DNA of 34,307 bases from Candidatus Chromulinivoraceae bacterium (GCA_035478595.1 DATIJL010000015.1:1-34307); one strand, 5' to 3'. Positions 1 through 7,592 are shown, counted from the stretch's first letter. The notes: generated from the letters alone by a model not told the origin. Translations and numbers: made by a program.

Positions 1-67
1 ATAAAAGAATAAAAAATACATCAGAAAAGTTATAGACAGCACGTGGAAGGTTTAATAAACTGATCGA

Positions 68-289
68 ATGACTCAAACCATAAGCACAATAAAAGACCGT
101 ATTAAAGCGTATAAACAACACATTGATGAGCGAGCCTCAACACTAATGGGGTACCCAGAAAGCATGCATTTCGACTACTCTCCACTCAGCGATTTTATGA
201 ATTACAACATTGATAATCTGGGCGATCCGTATTCCGATCTTCTCTATGGAGTAAATTCATGTGAGTTCGAGCGAGAAGTGATTTCTTAT
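68..289 (+). pseudogene. 5' fragment of a PLP-dependent histidine decarboxylase gene
   Basis: The first ~74 codons read as the N-terminus of a group II pyridoxal-phosphate histidine decarboxylase, recognisable from GYPES, FDYS, a (N)I-N-x-GD segment and NS-EFEREV-YF, in the order seen in bacterial histidine decarboxylases. The full enzyme is about 380 residues and converts histidine to histamine. Here homology stops after ..ISYF, before the PLP lysine and nearly all of the catalytic domain, because the reading frame enters the 3' half of a tRNA-Gln at about base 290. The frame runs on to 349, but that tail is tRNA and terminator sequence. No good Shine-Dalgarno precedes the ATG. The fragment is probably non-functional in this arrangement; the missing part may lie at the other end of an integrated element outside the window. 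The family call rests on remembered motifs. Confidence 0.65.
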
Positions 290-334
290 TTTTGGTCCAT
301 GCATTCGGGGGTTCGAATCCCTCCACCCCAGCCA
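290..334 (+). other. 3' half of tRNA-Gln(UUG): probable attachment-site junction
   Basis: Reading backwards from CCA (332-334) there is discriminator G331, acceptor 3' strand CACCCCA (324-330), a T arm GGGGG-TTCGAAT-CCCTC (307-323), variable loop CATTC (302-306), anticodon-stem 3' strand CCATG (297-301) and a loop containing TTG (292-294). The acceptor and discriminator match tRNA-Gln. The expected 5' strand CATGG is absent upstream; histidine decarboxylase coding sequence is there instead. The break therefore falls in the anticodon loop, a typical crossover point for tRNA-targeting integrases. The integrated DNA should lie to the left. Confidence 0.75.
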
Positions 335-348
335 AGATTATCTAGATA

Positions 349-386
349 AAAAACATATGCTTCATTTTTTGGAGCATATGTTTTTA
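349..386 (+). terminator. Rho-independent terminator after tRNA-Gln 3' half
   Basis: An A-rich stretch, then inverted arms AACATATGCT and AGCATATGTT around a short T-rich loop, then a T-run. The position, a few bases after the tRNA CCA, suggests this is the native terminator of the tRNA gene, so the sequence to the right is the original chromosome side of the junction. Confidence 0.7.
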
Positions 387-406
387 TATTGTCATTCATT
401 GTCGCC

Positions 407-1696
407 CTATGAATGAGAGCGAAGCCAAGCAGCTATTCCTTTTGCAGGCTTGACCCAATGAGCAATATCTTTTACAAGGGAAGCATCGACATGCTGCGGA
501 AGGTCATATTCGGCTGGTGTGGATCGGGCTTTTCCAGGAAAGAAGAGGTGATTGTCGGCGGCATACACGCGAAAGGTTATGTCGTGTCGTCGATCAAGCT
601 CAGTTTTCCACCGCGAGAAATCATCTTCAACGGTCACTTGATAATCACGACCGCCTTGTGCAATAAACATTGGCTTGTCTAGCGCACTGGCGACAACTAC
701 AGGATCATAACTGCGCATATCAAGCCAGTATGATGCCGGGAAACCAAAAGGTAATGCATTAGATTCAGTTAATAAAGAAAGATTTGGGTCATCTACCGCT
801 TGCACCTGATGGCTAATAATTTCAATAGCTTTCTTGTTGGCTGCAGTAGGTTCTATCTCAGCGAGATAGCGCGCGACACGAACGGCTGCATGCTGCATGG
901 GCTGAGTATCTCCCGCCAGAATTATCAGTCCGGCAATTGATGGTTCGACTGTTGCTACTCGCGGGGCAACTTTGCCACCCATACTGTGGCCTAAAACGAA
1001 TATACGTGTGGGGTCTACTATGGGATGTTTTTGCAGTATATGAATAGCAGCAATCGCATGAGGTACGTACTCCTCGCTCATCGTAAAGCCATTTGAATTT
1101 GCAATTTCGCTATCAGTAAAAGTAACCTTATCAAAGCGTAGTGTAGCAATACCTTGGGTAGCTAAGCCCCAGGCAATGTCTTTTAGCGGCTTATTCGGCC
1201 CATATGTCTCATCGCGATCAAACGGTCCACCACCGCTTAACAACACAACTGCCGGATAAGGACCCTCTCCATTAGGCAAGCTGAGCGTGCCTTTGACGGC
1301 CATTGATTTTGCCTCTATAGCCACTTCTTCTTCAGTGAATTTGCTGGGTTTTACATACGTTGGCGGTGTCCATTCAACGGATGTAGCAGGAGCAAACCGA
1401 AGTCCCTGGAGCATACCCTTGTCGTCGACTGACATAATAATCGTAAGTTCGCCGCGCTCCTGAACGAGCGGCACGCTAACGCGGAGTAAGCCTTGCTCTA
1501 TATTTTCTGAAATAGTTTCGCCTATTGAAACAACGGCTCCACTTTTATTTATTTCTGCAGCCCAAGCGGCTCGTATACTATCGGCGGAAGCCACTGCACG
1601 CAGCGGCGGTGCAAATAAAGACTCGACGAGCTCGAATTTTTCGTCCCTTAATGCAGTAACTATCTTGAGGGGGACTGCTGTGATGTCAGTGTTCAT
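407..1696 (-). CDS. DUF3887-like + alpha/beta hydrolase protein
   Basis: 429 residues. The N-terminal ~110 residues resemble the DUF3887 domain often fused to hydrolases; residues ~120-425 are an alpha/beta-hydrolase (dienelactone hydrolase/esterase-like). The nucleophile elbow GHSMGG is at 236-241 (Ser238), the acid is probably Asp351 in GGRD and the His is His383 in DNHLFF; an oxyanion-loop GGGPFDRDE lies near 155. There is no obvious signal peptide, so it is probably cytosolic. The start is supported by AAGGA just upstream of ATG. It is transcribed divergently from a GbsR/MarR-type regulator with a palindrome in the gap, which suggests substrate-linked control. The natural ester substrate cannot be told from sequence. 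Confidence 0.85.
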   Translation of the reverse strand: MNTDITAVPLKIVTALRDEKFELVESLFAPPLRAVASADSIRAAWAAEINKSGAVVSIGETISENIEQGLLRVSVPLVQERGELTIIMSVDDKGMLQGLRFAPATSVEWTPPTYVKPSKFTEEEVAIEAKSMAVKGTLSLPNGEGPYPAVVLLSGGGPFDRDETYGPNKPLKDIAWGLATQGIATLRFDKVTFTDSEIANSNGFTMSEEYVPHAIAAIHILQKHPIVDPTRIFVLGHSMGGKVAPRVATVEPSIAGLIILAGDTQPMQHAAVRVARYLAEIEPTAANKKAIEIISHQVQAVDDPNLSLLTESNALPFGFPASYWLDMRSYDPVVVASALDKPMFIAQGGRDYQVTVEDDFSRWKTELDRRHDITFRVYAADNHLFFPGKARSTPAEYDLPQHVDASLVKDIAHWVKPAKGIAAWLRSHS

Positions 1697-1781
1697 ATGT
1701 TCCTTCTTTATTCGTGGGTTTGTTTTATTATTCTAACCTTATTGTAGGTCGTAGGAAAAATAAATCAATAGATGTTTCACG

Positions 1782-1812
1782 TATTTCTGAAATAATTGAA
1801 AATTATTATAAT
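1782..1812 (+). promoter_or_regulatory. Promoter and palindromic operator in divergent gap
   Basis: TATTTC-T-GAAATA (1782-1794) is a perfect inverted repeat just upstream of a consensus -10 TATAAT (1807-1812) that points at the regulator gene starting at 1831. It occupies the -35 position, so binding would block the promoter. It is a likely site for the adjacent regulator and may also act on the divergent hydrolase gene. Confidence 0.5.
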
Positions 1813-1830
1813 GCATGGTAGTATCGACGA

Positions 1831-2268
1831 ATGGATAAAGCATCTCTTGCATTCATCGAAACAATGGGCATCTTTGGTGCTGAAAACGGTACCCCGCGCA
1901 GTATATATCGAATTATCGGGTATCTTCTTATCTGTGAACCAGCAGCGCAATCAGCAAAAGAGATACAAGATACGCTAAAACTCTCTGCTGGAGCAGTGAG
2001 TAATGCGTTGAATTTACTGCGAAAAAGCGGCATGATACGCCCAATAAGCATTTCCGGCACGCGGAGTTTACTGTATGAGATTGACCCTCGTAGCTGGAAA
2101 CGTACCCTCGAACAGCGTCTAAGGATTATCCCAGATACTCTTCAAATAATAGATTCAGGCTTAGACCTTAGGCCTAAAAATGATCGTCTTCTTTTAATGC
2201 GTAAAGTATACGGGATATATGAAGAGGAAACTGTTTCACTGTTAGAAAAGCTTGATAAAATAAAGTAG
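1831..2268 (+). CDS. GbsR/MarR-family winged-helix regulator
   Basis: 145 residues, predicted DNA-binding regulator. A winged helix lies around residues 20-85: a helix over AKEIQDTLKLSAGAVSNALN gives the helix-turn-helix and is followed by RKSGMIRP and a basic wing. The C-terminal third is helical (..YGIYEEETVSLLEKLDKIK), as expected for dimerisation. Length and layout fit the GbsR-like branch of MarR proteins. The TATAAT ends only 18 bases before the ATG and there is no clear Shine-Dalgarno, so the leader is very short. It most likely controls itself and the divergent hydrolase. Confidence 0.75.
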   Translation: MDKASLAFIETMGIFGAENGTPRSIYRIIGYLLICEPAAQSAKEIQDTLKLSAGAVSNALNLLRKSGMIRPISISGTRSLLYEIDPRSWKRTLEQRLRIIPDTLQIIDSGLDLRPKNDRLLLMRKVYGIYEEETVSLLEKLDKIK

Positions 2269-2370
2269 TAATTGGGTTTATGCTTGGCTTGCGTCAACTA
2301 TTAAATTATTACAGCATAATGTGCAAAGGCCATACTACAAGATGCTCATTTAAACGACAAAGAGTAGGTC

Positions 2371-2567
2371 TCATAATTTATCGTCATCTTCGTTAAGAGA
2401 ATTATCGAGTAACATCCTAATCTCAGCAATATTACACTTTAAATCTTGATCAAAAAGTTGGAATACGTCCCTTCTCTCCAGCCATGAAGAACGAAGCTCA
2501 TTTTCGAGGTTCGTTTTTTGTTCTCACCTCTGTTATTTTGATCATTTTCTAAAGTTTGGTTGGTCAT
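2371..2567 (-). pseudogene. Small ORF downstream of recombinase, interrupted by a -1 frameshift
   Basis: The ATG (2565-2567) sits 2 bases after the recombinase stop, with GGAGAG as ribosome-binding site. The zero frame runs 42 codons and stops at 2439. The -1 frame is a convincing protein (..NLENELRSSW, then VFQLFDQDL and LLDNSLNEDDDKL) ending at 2371, but it has no start of its own: it has a TGA just before a run of six A (complement of 2514-2519). Joining the frames at that A-run gives a 65-residue acidic, helical protein. This is either a recently broken gene, a homopolymer sequencing error or programmed -1 frameshifting on AAA-AAA-C. The function is unknown; the position suggests an accessory protein of the recombinase. 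Confidence 0.55.
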
Positions 2568-2569
2568 CT

Positions 2570-4072
2570 TCACTCTCCTAATAAATCGTGGGTTAATTGA
2601 ACGTTTTCAGCTATTGCTCGGGCGAACTCTGTGTATGTAACAGATACACCAGCATCGCCAGATGATACATTGGTAAATAGTTTGGTCATAATGAATCGTT
2701 TCTGCTCAGGTGTCTTTTTTGCGTAGAATAAACCTGCCTTCTGAGTTAGTTCTAACAACACGAGGTCGTGTTTCAATTGTTGTGCTGACGTGACGTCTAG
2801 CTTACTCAGTTGATGGGTGAGCTCTGCTTTTTGTGTCATGAGCTGTTCATGTTTCACCTGATACCTTTCTTGGTTTATATCTCCAGATAGCTTGTCGTCG
2901 TAGAGGCTGTCGTCCATACGCTGGATTCGGTCAATCTGCAGTCGAATTGACGAAACGAGCTTCTCTTGGTTGCCTGCGGCATCTTCTTGCTCCTTCCGCA
3001 TCGCATCAGCCACCCATCCAATTATCTCCGACGACGGACAAAGGAGTTTAGCGAGTAGATCTGCAACCTGAGCCTCGATCTTATCTTCACGTATGAACTT
3101 TCTCTGCTTACAGGCATCACTTTTTCTTTGACATGCGCCATAATAGCGGCCTTTTTGCTTTTGCCATGTCACCACGCCACCGCAGCCGTTGCAGGTAATC
3201 ATATTCTTAAAGATGGGGTTGTGTTGCTTAAGAACAACCGGTCGACCTTTATGCATTTTCTGCTGCACTTGCTCGAAGAGTTCTTTGCTAATAAGAGGCT
3301 CCTGAGCACCTGGGTACTCCTTACCGTTATGACGGTTAATCCCAATATAAAATGGATTGCTAAGCATCTTCTGGACTTTACTTTTTGCGTAAGGCCGTCC
3401 TTTTCTTGTACGTACACCCATACGATCTAACTCAACCATTACTGAATTAATGGACTGATTTGGATCGAGATACAGTTTAAACGCCTGTTGAATCAGGTGC
3501 TTCGTGTCAGGATTTGGGATATGAATACGTTTGCCGCTTTCTGTAATAGTCATATAGCCAGGAGGTGGTACGCCAGGTAACCAGCCTTGTGCGAGCTTTT
3601 CAGCCCAACCTTTCATTGCTTCTTCCCGTAAGTTGTCGGTGTATTTCTTTGCTACCGATAGGTTAATATTCCACATAAACTTAACGTCAGACTTTGCTTC
3701 TTTATGAAGGAGGAGGTTTTCTTTCACCGCATGAAGTCTGCGATTTGGATCTTGGTCGAGCCAGTCATCTATTGCGACAGCGTCACGGAAGTTACGCGTA
3801 AAACGATCGGTCTTTTCAACGGCGAGATGATACACCTTATTCTTGGAAATGTAGGCTAACATTTCATGAAAGACCTTACGGCTCTGTTCTTTTGAAGCTG
3901 TCTCGGCAATCTTAAAGGTCTTCACGACACGAAGCCCTTTATTTTCACAGTAACCGCATAGTAGTTTCAATTGTGAATCAAGAGAGTAGCCTTCGTCTTC
4001 TTGAGACTTACTCGATACGCGAGCTAAGATAACGGTTGCAGATTGTTGCTGTGTGTCGACTGCCGTTTTCAT
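2570..4072 (-). CDS. Large serine recombinase (site-specific integrase)
   Basis: 500 residues, the usual size for a large serine recombinase. The resolvase-type catalytic domain covers ~12-150, with the nucleophile in ARVSS (Ser20) and the arginine motif DRFTRN (~89-94). The recombinase domain follows at ~165-275 (GWLPGVPPPGY, then SKVQKMLSNPFYIG). A zinc ribbon has Cys294, Cys297, Cys314 and Cys321, and a coiled coil covers ~350-430. Such enzymes insert or excise mobile elements between short attP/attB sites. The start codon overlaps the stop of the 65-residue gene upstream (ATGA), so the two are translationally coupled, and another small gene follows 2 bases later. It looks intact. The crossover in the tRNA-Gln anticodon loop at 290 is more typical of a tyrosine integrase, so I do not assume that this enzyme made that junction. 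Confidence 0.9.
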   Translation of the reverse strand: MKTAVDTQQQSATVILARVSSKSQEDEGYSLDSQLKLLCGYCENKGLRVVKTFKIAETASKEQSRKVFHEMLAYISKNKVYHLAVEKTDRFTRNFRDAVAIDDWLDQDPNRRLHAVKENLLLHKEAKSDVKFMWNINLSVAKKYTDNLREEAMKGWAEKLAQGWLPGVPPPGYMTITESGKRIHIPNPDTKHLIQQAFKLYLDPNQSINSVMVELDRMGVRTRKGRPYAKSKVQKMLSNPFYIGINRHNGKEYPGAQEPLISKELFEQVQQKMHKGRPVVLKQHNPIFKNMITCNGCGGVVTWQKQKGRYYGACQRKSDACKQRKFIREDKIEAQVADLLAKLLCPSSEIIGWVADAMRKEQEDAAGNQEKLVSSIRLQIDRIQRMDDSLYDDKLSGDINQERYQVKHEQLMTQKAELTHQLSKLDVTSAQQLKHDLVLLELTQKAGLFYAKKTPEQKRFIMTKLFTNVSSGDAGVSVTYTEFARAIAENVQLTHDLLGE

Positions 4073-4266
4073 ATGGCATCTGATGACAGCACTTGAAAGA
4101 ATTCTATGAGTGACTCACCGATAGAGAGGGCTTCGTCATATACGACTTCCCGATGCTGTTCAGCGATAAGGATTTGACGTAATAGTTCGATGCTTGTCTT
4201 TCGGCTAGATATGTCTAGAGATGATAAACTTCTTGTCGGCGTGAGCTGATTATTGAATTGTTCCAT
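4069..4266 (-). CDS. Small protein translationally coupled to the recombinase
   Basis: 65 residues. I start at the second ATG (4264-4266) because GGAGGG lies 7 bases before it; the more upstream in-frame ATG would place that ribosome-binding site inside the gene. The protein is soluble, mostly helical (SSRKTSIELLRQIL, then DEALSIGESLIEFFQVL) and shows no domain I recognise. Its stop overlaps the recombinase ATG as ATGA. Small genes coupled to serine recombinases are sometimes directionality factors or regulators; that role is inferred from position only. Confidence 0.7.
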   Translation of the reverse strand: MEQFNNQLTPTRSLSSLDISSRKTSIELLRQILIAEQHREVVYDEALSIGESLIEFFQVLSSDAI

Positions 4267-4292
4267 GCAGATACCCTCCATCTGTTAACTGT

Positions 4293-4324
4293 AACTATAG
4301 ATATAGTTTACTACAACTATAGTT
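4293..4324. promoter_or_regulatory. Tandem palindromic operator before the recombinase operon
   Basis: AACTATA-GA-TATAGTT (4293-4308) is an inverted repeat with a 2-base spacer, and AACTATAGTT (4315-4324) is a 10-base palindrome. The shared core ACTATAG is spaced about two helical turns apart. The pair lies between the recombinase operon and the XRE gene, so it is the natural candidate for XRE repressor binding sites. Confidence 0.55.
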
Positions 4325-4384
4325 ATAGAAGCAAGAGGAAAAATGACTCTCCGATTATCCTTTAGGAGAGTGGTGTGTCTTTGG

Positions 4385-4603
4385 CTATTTACCGAAAATA
4401 TCTGCTGATGTAACGCCAAGAGCGTCGATGATACTTAAGATAACGGTGGTAGTTGGATTCTTTTCGGCTCGTTCAATTTGAGCATAGTATGTTTCGCTGA
4501 TGCCAGCTTTTTTGGCGACTTCAACTTGCGTCATGTGACGCTCGCGTCGAACAGCACGAAGCCTTTTGGCTGTTTTTTGAAGTGAGACTTTATCATCCGC
4601 CAT
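4385..4603 (-). CDS. XRE-family (Cro/C1-type) HTH regulator
   Basis: 72 residues starting at MADDKV. The frame extends 37 codons further upstream, but that part covers the promoter and reads as non-protein-like. One HTH domain fills the protein: LRAVRRERHMTQVEVAKKAG is helices 1-2, ISETYYAQIERAEKNP the recognition helix and turn, and TTVILSIIDALGV the closing helices. A TACAAT -10 ends about 10 bases before the ATG, so the mRNA is probably leaderless. It lies upstream of the recombinase operon with palindromes in the gap, like an element-maintenance repressor. Confidence 0.85.
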   Translation of the reverse strand: MADDKVSLQKTAKRLRAVRRERHMTQVEVAKKAGISETYYAQIERAEKNPTTTVILSIIDALGVTSADIFGK

Positions 4604-4702
4604 AGTGCCTATTATTGTAACATAGAGAGGTTCTTTTACCCTTACGCTGTCCTTTTTTTGCGAGCAAGGGTATGCTATAAAGAGAAAGCTGAGAATTGTA
4701 TA

Positions 4703-4981
4703 ATGACCGATCAAGCATCAACTAAACTAACCATTCGAGAAGATAGGCCAACCGCACTTTCAAGTGCAATATACGGAGCAAATCTTAATGCCGTTGGTTT
4801 TAATATTGCGCTTATCGCACTCAGAGATCCAAAGCTTGCCACTGCTATTGTGAAGCTCTACGCCAAGGCGCACAAAATACAGGAGAGTGACCGGCAAGCT
4901 CCCGACGAAGATCTTGAGCTATTCATGGATGAATTCACAATCATATTGTCAAACACGTCAGACGACACAATCAATGAGTAA
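4703..4981 (+). CDS. Hypothetical protein, 92 residues
   Basis: I start at ATG 4703 (MTDQAST..) rather than 45 bases upstream, because TATAAA (4675-4680) is a likely -10 and would lie inside the longer version. The protein is acidic, with a hydrophobic helical middle (NLNAVGFNIALIALRDPKLATAIVKLY split by charged residues) and a C-terminus rich in D/E. It has no signal peptide and no family I recognise. It is transcribed away from the XRE gene and ends just before a strong terminator, so it is a single-gene unit. Confidence 0.6.
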   Translation: MTDQASTKLTIREDRPTALSSAIYGANLNAVGFNIALIALRDPKLATAIVKLYAKAHKIQESDRQAPDEDLELFMDEFTIILSNTSDDTINE

Positions 4982-5024
4982 CGTGGCTGTTACTGGCGCA
5001 TAATATGAGACGTTTTCTTCTTAC

Positions 5025-5056
5025 AAAAACTGCCTACAATGTCGTAGGCAGTTTTT
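5025..5056 (+). terminator. Rho-independent terminator
   Basis: AAAAACTGCCTAC (5025-5037) and GTAGGCAGTTTTT (5044-5056) form a perfect stem around AATGTC with a T-run. It ends the unit at 4703-4981 and could work in both directions. Confidence 0.85.
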
Positions 5057-5251
5057 AATCAGTTCTAAGGTGTTATCCTTGATTTTTTGTATCATCTACC
5101 TTATAAATAAGGGAGTAGGAGGGGTAGGCAAAACATATAACCGCCTTCAACTCACCAATACAAAAAGTACTAAAACATACAGACACTATCCAGCTACTCA
5201 TAGGACTACTATTCAACCATCAACTCCCTCAACAAACCAAACTCCATCCCC

Positions 5252-6058
5252 ATGAAACAACTCCCTCACATCACCAAGAAACAACAAGAACTACTCTTAC
5301 TACTCTATCGATACAGATTCATTAACACGAGACAGATAGAACTATTAATGCATCTTAAAGATAAAAAGCGTATGGGAGTATGGTTAAAGGATCTCAGAGA
5401 AAAGGGATATGTCGAGTGGATCTATACAGCCAGCCTTGAACAAAAACGAAAACCAGCCATCTACTATCTAGCGCTTAATGGCATCCGATATCTCACATCA
5501 TTGAACACGTACCCAATCGCTGAGATACGCAAACGATATAAAGAATCTACTCGAAAGGTTGATTTCATAGCAAGGTCGCTGCTTCTCGTTGACTGTGCAA
5601 TCCATCTTGATGTGCGTAATTCCAGCTCTGACGAACTTGAATATACATTTGCTACACGAGCTGATTATATTGACCCAGAAAGTGATTACCACTTCCTGAC
5701 TGAGCCAAGCCCTGACCTGTTCATCGAGAAACAAGAGGATGTAGCGGGGGAGACCATAACAACAAACTATCTCACCCATATATTTGGCACCACTACACCA
5801 CGCTATACAGTGCGTAAACAACTCAAAGATTACGTCATGTATCTTTATGACGGTGATTGGCGGTCGGAACTAGATTGCGATGAGTTCATCATTCACGTCA
5901 TATGTCCGACCAAGACTGACCTTCTCTACGCAAAGCGACGCACACATCTACTTCTTGAGGATATTGGACAAGAAGAGGATACGCATATTCGATTTGCTAC
6001 TGTAGACCAAGTTAGACAAGAGGGGATTACCGGGTTTATTTGGGAAGAGGTTAACTAG
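5252..6058 (+). CDS. Replication-relaxation (Replic_Relax) family protein
   Basis: 268 residues. The N-terminus (~5-75) is a winged helix: ITKKQQELLLLLYRYRFI, NTRQIELLMHL and the wing-like LKDLREKGYVEWIY; the middle and C-terminus are a mixed domain with YLALNGIRYL and LFIEKQEDV. This layout matches the Replic_Relax family, found on plasmids and integrated elements and thought to act in replication initiation or relaxation. There is no Shine-Dalgarno: the ~190-base leader before it is A/C-rich and carries no convincing gene. The neighbours (recombinase, XRE) support a mobile-element origin. Family assignment is by pattern only. Confidence 0.65.
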   Translation: MKQLPHITKKQQELLLLLYRYRFINTRQIELLMHLKDKKRMGVWLKDLREKGYVEWIYTASLEQKRKPAIYYLALNGIRYLTSLNTYPIAEIRKRYKESTRKVDFIARSLLLVDCAIHLDVRNSSSDELEYTFATRADYIDPESDYHFLTEPSPDLFIEKQEDVAGETITTNYLTHIFGTTTPRYTVRKQLKDYVMYLYDGDWRSELDCDEFIIHVICPTKTDLLYAKRRTHLLLEDIGQEEDTHIRFATVDQVRQEGITGFIWEEVN

Positions 6059-6104
6059 TCTCCTCCGTGCTACAATTGATCTATTAAAGATAAAGGACAA
6101 ATTA

Positions 6105-6497
6105 ATGACGAACACCCCCGACATTTGCCTATTCTGCGACAGAACCAACACAGAAAGACACGAAATAATAGCAGAGAATGAACTGACCTATGCTCGGTGG
6201 GACAATTTTCCTGTCTCCAACGGTCATGCAGAAGTTATACCAAAGCGACACGTTGCGTCGTTTTTCGATCTTACGAAAGATGAAGTACTTGCAATCCATG
6301 ATCTCTCTAAGACAGTGAGAGATAAAATCGTTGAGCTGTATCAACCAGACGCCTTCAACCTTGGTATTAACGACGGAGAAGCAGCTGGAAGGACTATCCA
6401 TCATATGCACCTCCATCTTATCCCACGCTACGTTGGCGACGTAGAGAACCCTCGTGGTGGTGTCCGTCACATCATACCTGGAAAAGGTAACTACTAA
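6105..6497 (+). CDS. HIT-family nucleotide hydrolase/transferase
   Basis: 130 residues, normal for the histidine-triad family. The triad HMHLH (100-104, nucleophile His102) is followed by LIPRY. Cys8 and Cys11 with His49 resemble the zinc site of Hint-like members. These enzymes hydrolyse AMP-lysine/AMP-NH2, Ap4A-type dinucleotides or related substrates; which one is not evident. AAAGGA lies 8 bases upstream of the ATG and TACAAT (6074-6079) could be its -10. The NUDIX gene follows after 4 bases, so the two form an operon of nucleotide-cleaning enzymes. Confidence 0.9.
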   Translation: MTNTPDICLFCDRTNTERHEIIAENELTYARWDNFPVSNGHAEVIPKRHVASFFDLTKDEVLAIHDLSKTVRDKIVELYQPDAFNLGINDGEAAGRTIHHMHLHLIPRYVGDVENPRGGVRHIIPGKGNY

Positions 6498-6501
6498 GCT
6501 C

Positions 6502-6963
6502 ATGATCTCACCAAAAGAACAACTATTTCATGTCGGCGTTAAAGCGCTTGTTCACGATGGACAAGGAAATCTTCTACTCCTGCATATTACCCGTAAAAAT
6601 GGCGAGAAGTACTGGGATTTACCAGGTGGACGAATAGATAATGGCGAGACCGCAGAAGCCGCGCTAGACCGGGAGTTACTCGAAGAGACCGGCCTTACTG
6701 GCCTTGTCGTGCAGAAACATTTGGGAATATTCATGACCGACATAACTATTCCTCTTTCTGAATCACAACACGCAAATCTTCTATTCTCAGTTTATCTGTA
6801 TTCGACGACGCCTAGTAGCCAAACAACTATGAATACGGAAAGTAATATGACGATTAGGTGGACATCGTTTGACGAAGCGCTTGATGATCGTATCGGCTAC
6901 TTTCCTAGTGATCTTTTGCGGGTTATTCGGAGTGAGTTAGAACAGTTACGAGCTACCGCCTAG
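6502..6963 (+). CDS. NUDIX hydrolase
   Basis: 153 residues from ATG 6502 (MISPKEQ..); an upstream extension in the same frame would overlap the HIT gene. The Nudix box lies at 43-65: G43, E49, R57-E58, E61-E62 and G64, all consensus positions present. It should hydrolyse a nucleoside diphosphate linked to another moiety, using Mg2+. It follows the HIT gene by 4 bases and is closed by a hairpin. Substrate cannot be inferred. Confidence 0.9.
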   Translation: MISPKEQLFHVGVKALVHDGQGNLLLLHITRKNGEKYWDLPGGRIDNGETAEAALDRELLEETGLTGLVVQKHLGIFMTDITIPLSESQHANLLFSVYLYSTTPSSQTTMNTESNMTIRWTSFDEALDDRIGYFPSDLLRVIRSELEQLRATA

Positions 6964-7004
6964 TTTTGAGATAAACCCTTCTATATGCATTGAGCATGCA
7001 AAAA

Positions 7005-7035
7005 GCCCAGGAGTTACGTAAAGCAACTCCCGGGC
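7005..7035. terminator. Bidirectional terminator between converging genes
   Basis: GCCC-A-GGAGTT and AACTCC-C-GGGC form a stem with one mismatch, between the NUDIX gene (+) and the DUF3768 gene (-). A-run before and AAACAAAAAAC after. Confidence 0.6.
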
Positions 7036-7054
7036 CAAACAAAAAACAAGTGAG

Positions 7055-7378
7055 CTAATACTCGCTTGCCAGCATAACGGTCATAACCCGTCTGCAATCT
7101 GGCTCTAACGGATCTCGACCATACTTCAGATTCTGGTCATAGTAATCGATTTTCCAAAAGACTTTCTCGCCGTACCAAACCAATGAGCCAAAATCATGCT
7201 CACCATACGGATCATTATCCTCAGTAAAGCTATCGAACTGTTCAACAGCCTTCAGCAGTTCAACTAAATCTGGCAACGTGTCTCGTACGCCGCTCGTAAT
7301 TACCACGTCTAGCGCCATGCCTCGAAACCTATCGTTTAGCTCAGCTATCTTTTCTGCACGCTCAAAATCTGTGTCCAT
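7055..7378 (-). CDS. DUF3768 family protein
   Basis: 107 residues, near full length for DUF3768. Family hallmarks visible in order: IAELNDRFRGM, VVITSGVRD, QFDSFTEDNDPYGEHDFG, KVFWKIDYYD and the C-terminal RRVMTVMLASEY. The function is unknown; I know the family mainly from proteobacterial plasmids and chromosomes. It is the only reverse-strand gene inside a run of forward genes, which suggests an independent insertion. A ribosome-binding site AAGGAGG precedes the ATG. The upstream ~200 bases are partly GC-rich and may hold its leader. Confidence 0.85.
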   Translation of the reverse strand: MDTDFERAEKIAELNDRFRGMALDVVITSGVRDTLPDLVELLKAVEQFDSFTEDNDPYGEHDFGSLVWYGEKVFWKIDYYDQNLKYGRDPLEPDCRRVMTVMLASEY

Positions 7379-7592
7379 AATGAACCTCCTTCTAAATCGT
7401 CTTTCTTAACGAACGGTTCGACCTTCCCGCTCGCGACTGGGGCAAGGGGCAAATTGGACGAGTCAAGGTGGAGCTCCACACCTGCAGAACGACCTTGGGT
7501 CGGCCTATTTACCCCTTATACTGAAGAGGCAGTGGGAAGGTTAAGCCCACTTATAGAGGCGATTTTCCTATGAACAGTGTTAAAATCAATAC

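Noticed and set aside
290-334. tRNA interrupted by a self-splicing intron in the anticodon loop
   Set aside because: The upstream sequence is coding-like (histidine decarboxylase) right up to the break and shows no intron core that I can recognise, though the 5' half lies outside the window and this cannot be fully excluded.
1796-2060. Open frames on both strands overlapping the GbsR/MarR gene
   Set aside because: Shadows of the regulator frame, with a poor protein composition and no ribosome-binding site.
290-4072. Assigning the tRNA-Gln junction to the serine recombinase at 2570-4072
   Set aside because: Anticodon-loop crossovers are typical of tyrosine integrases, and the terminator to the right of the half tRNA implies that the element lies to the left of the junction, away from this recombinase.
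5070-5255. 61-codon open frame before the replication-relaxation gene
   Set aside because: Low-complexity A/C-rich sequence, Thr/Pro-rich product, no ribosome-binding site; more likely a leader.
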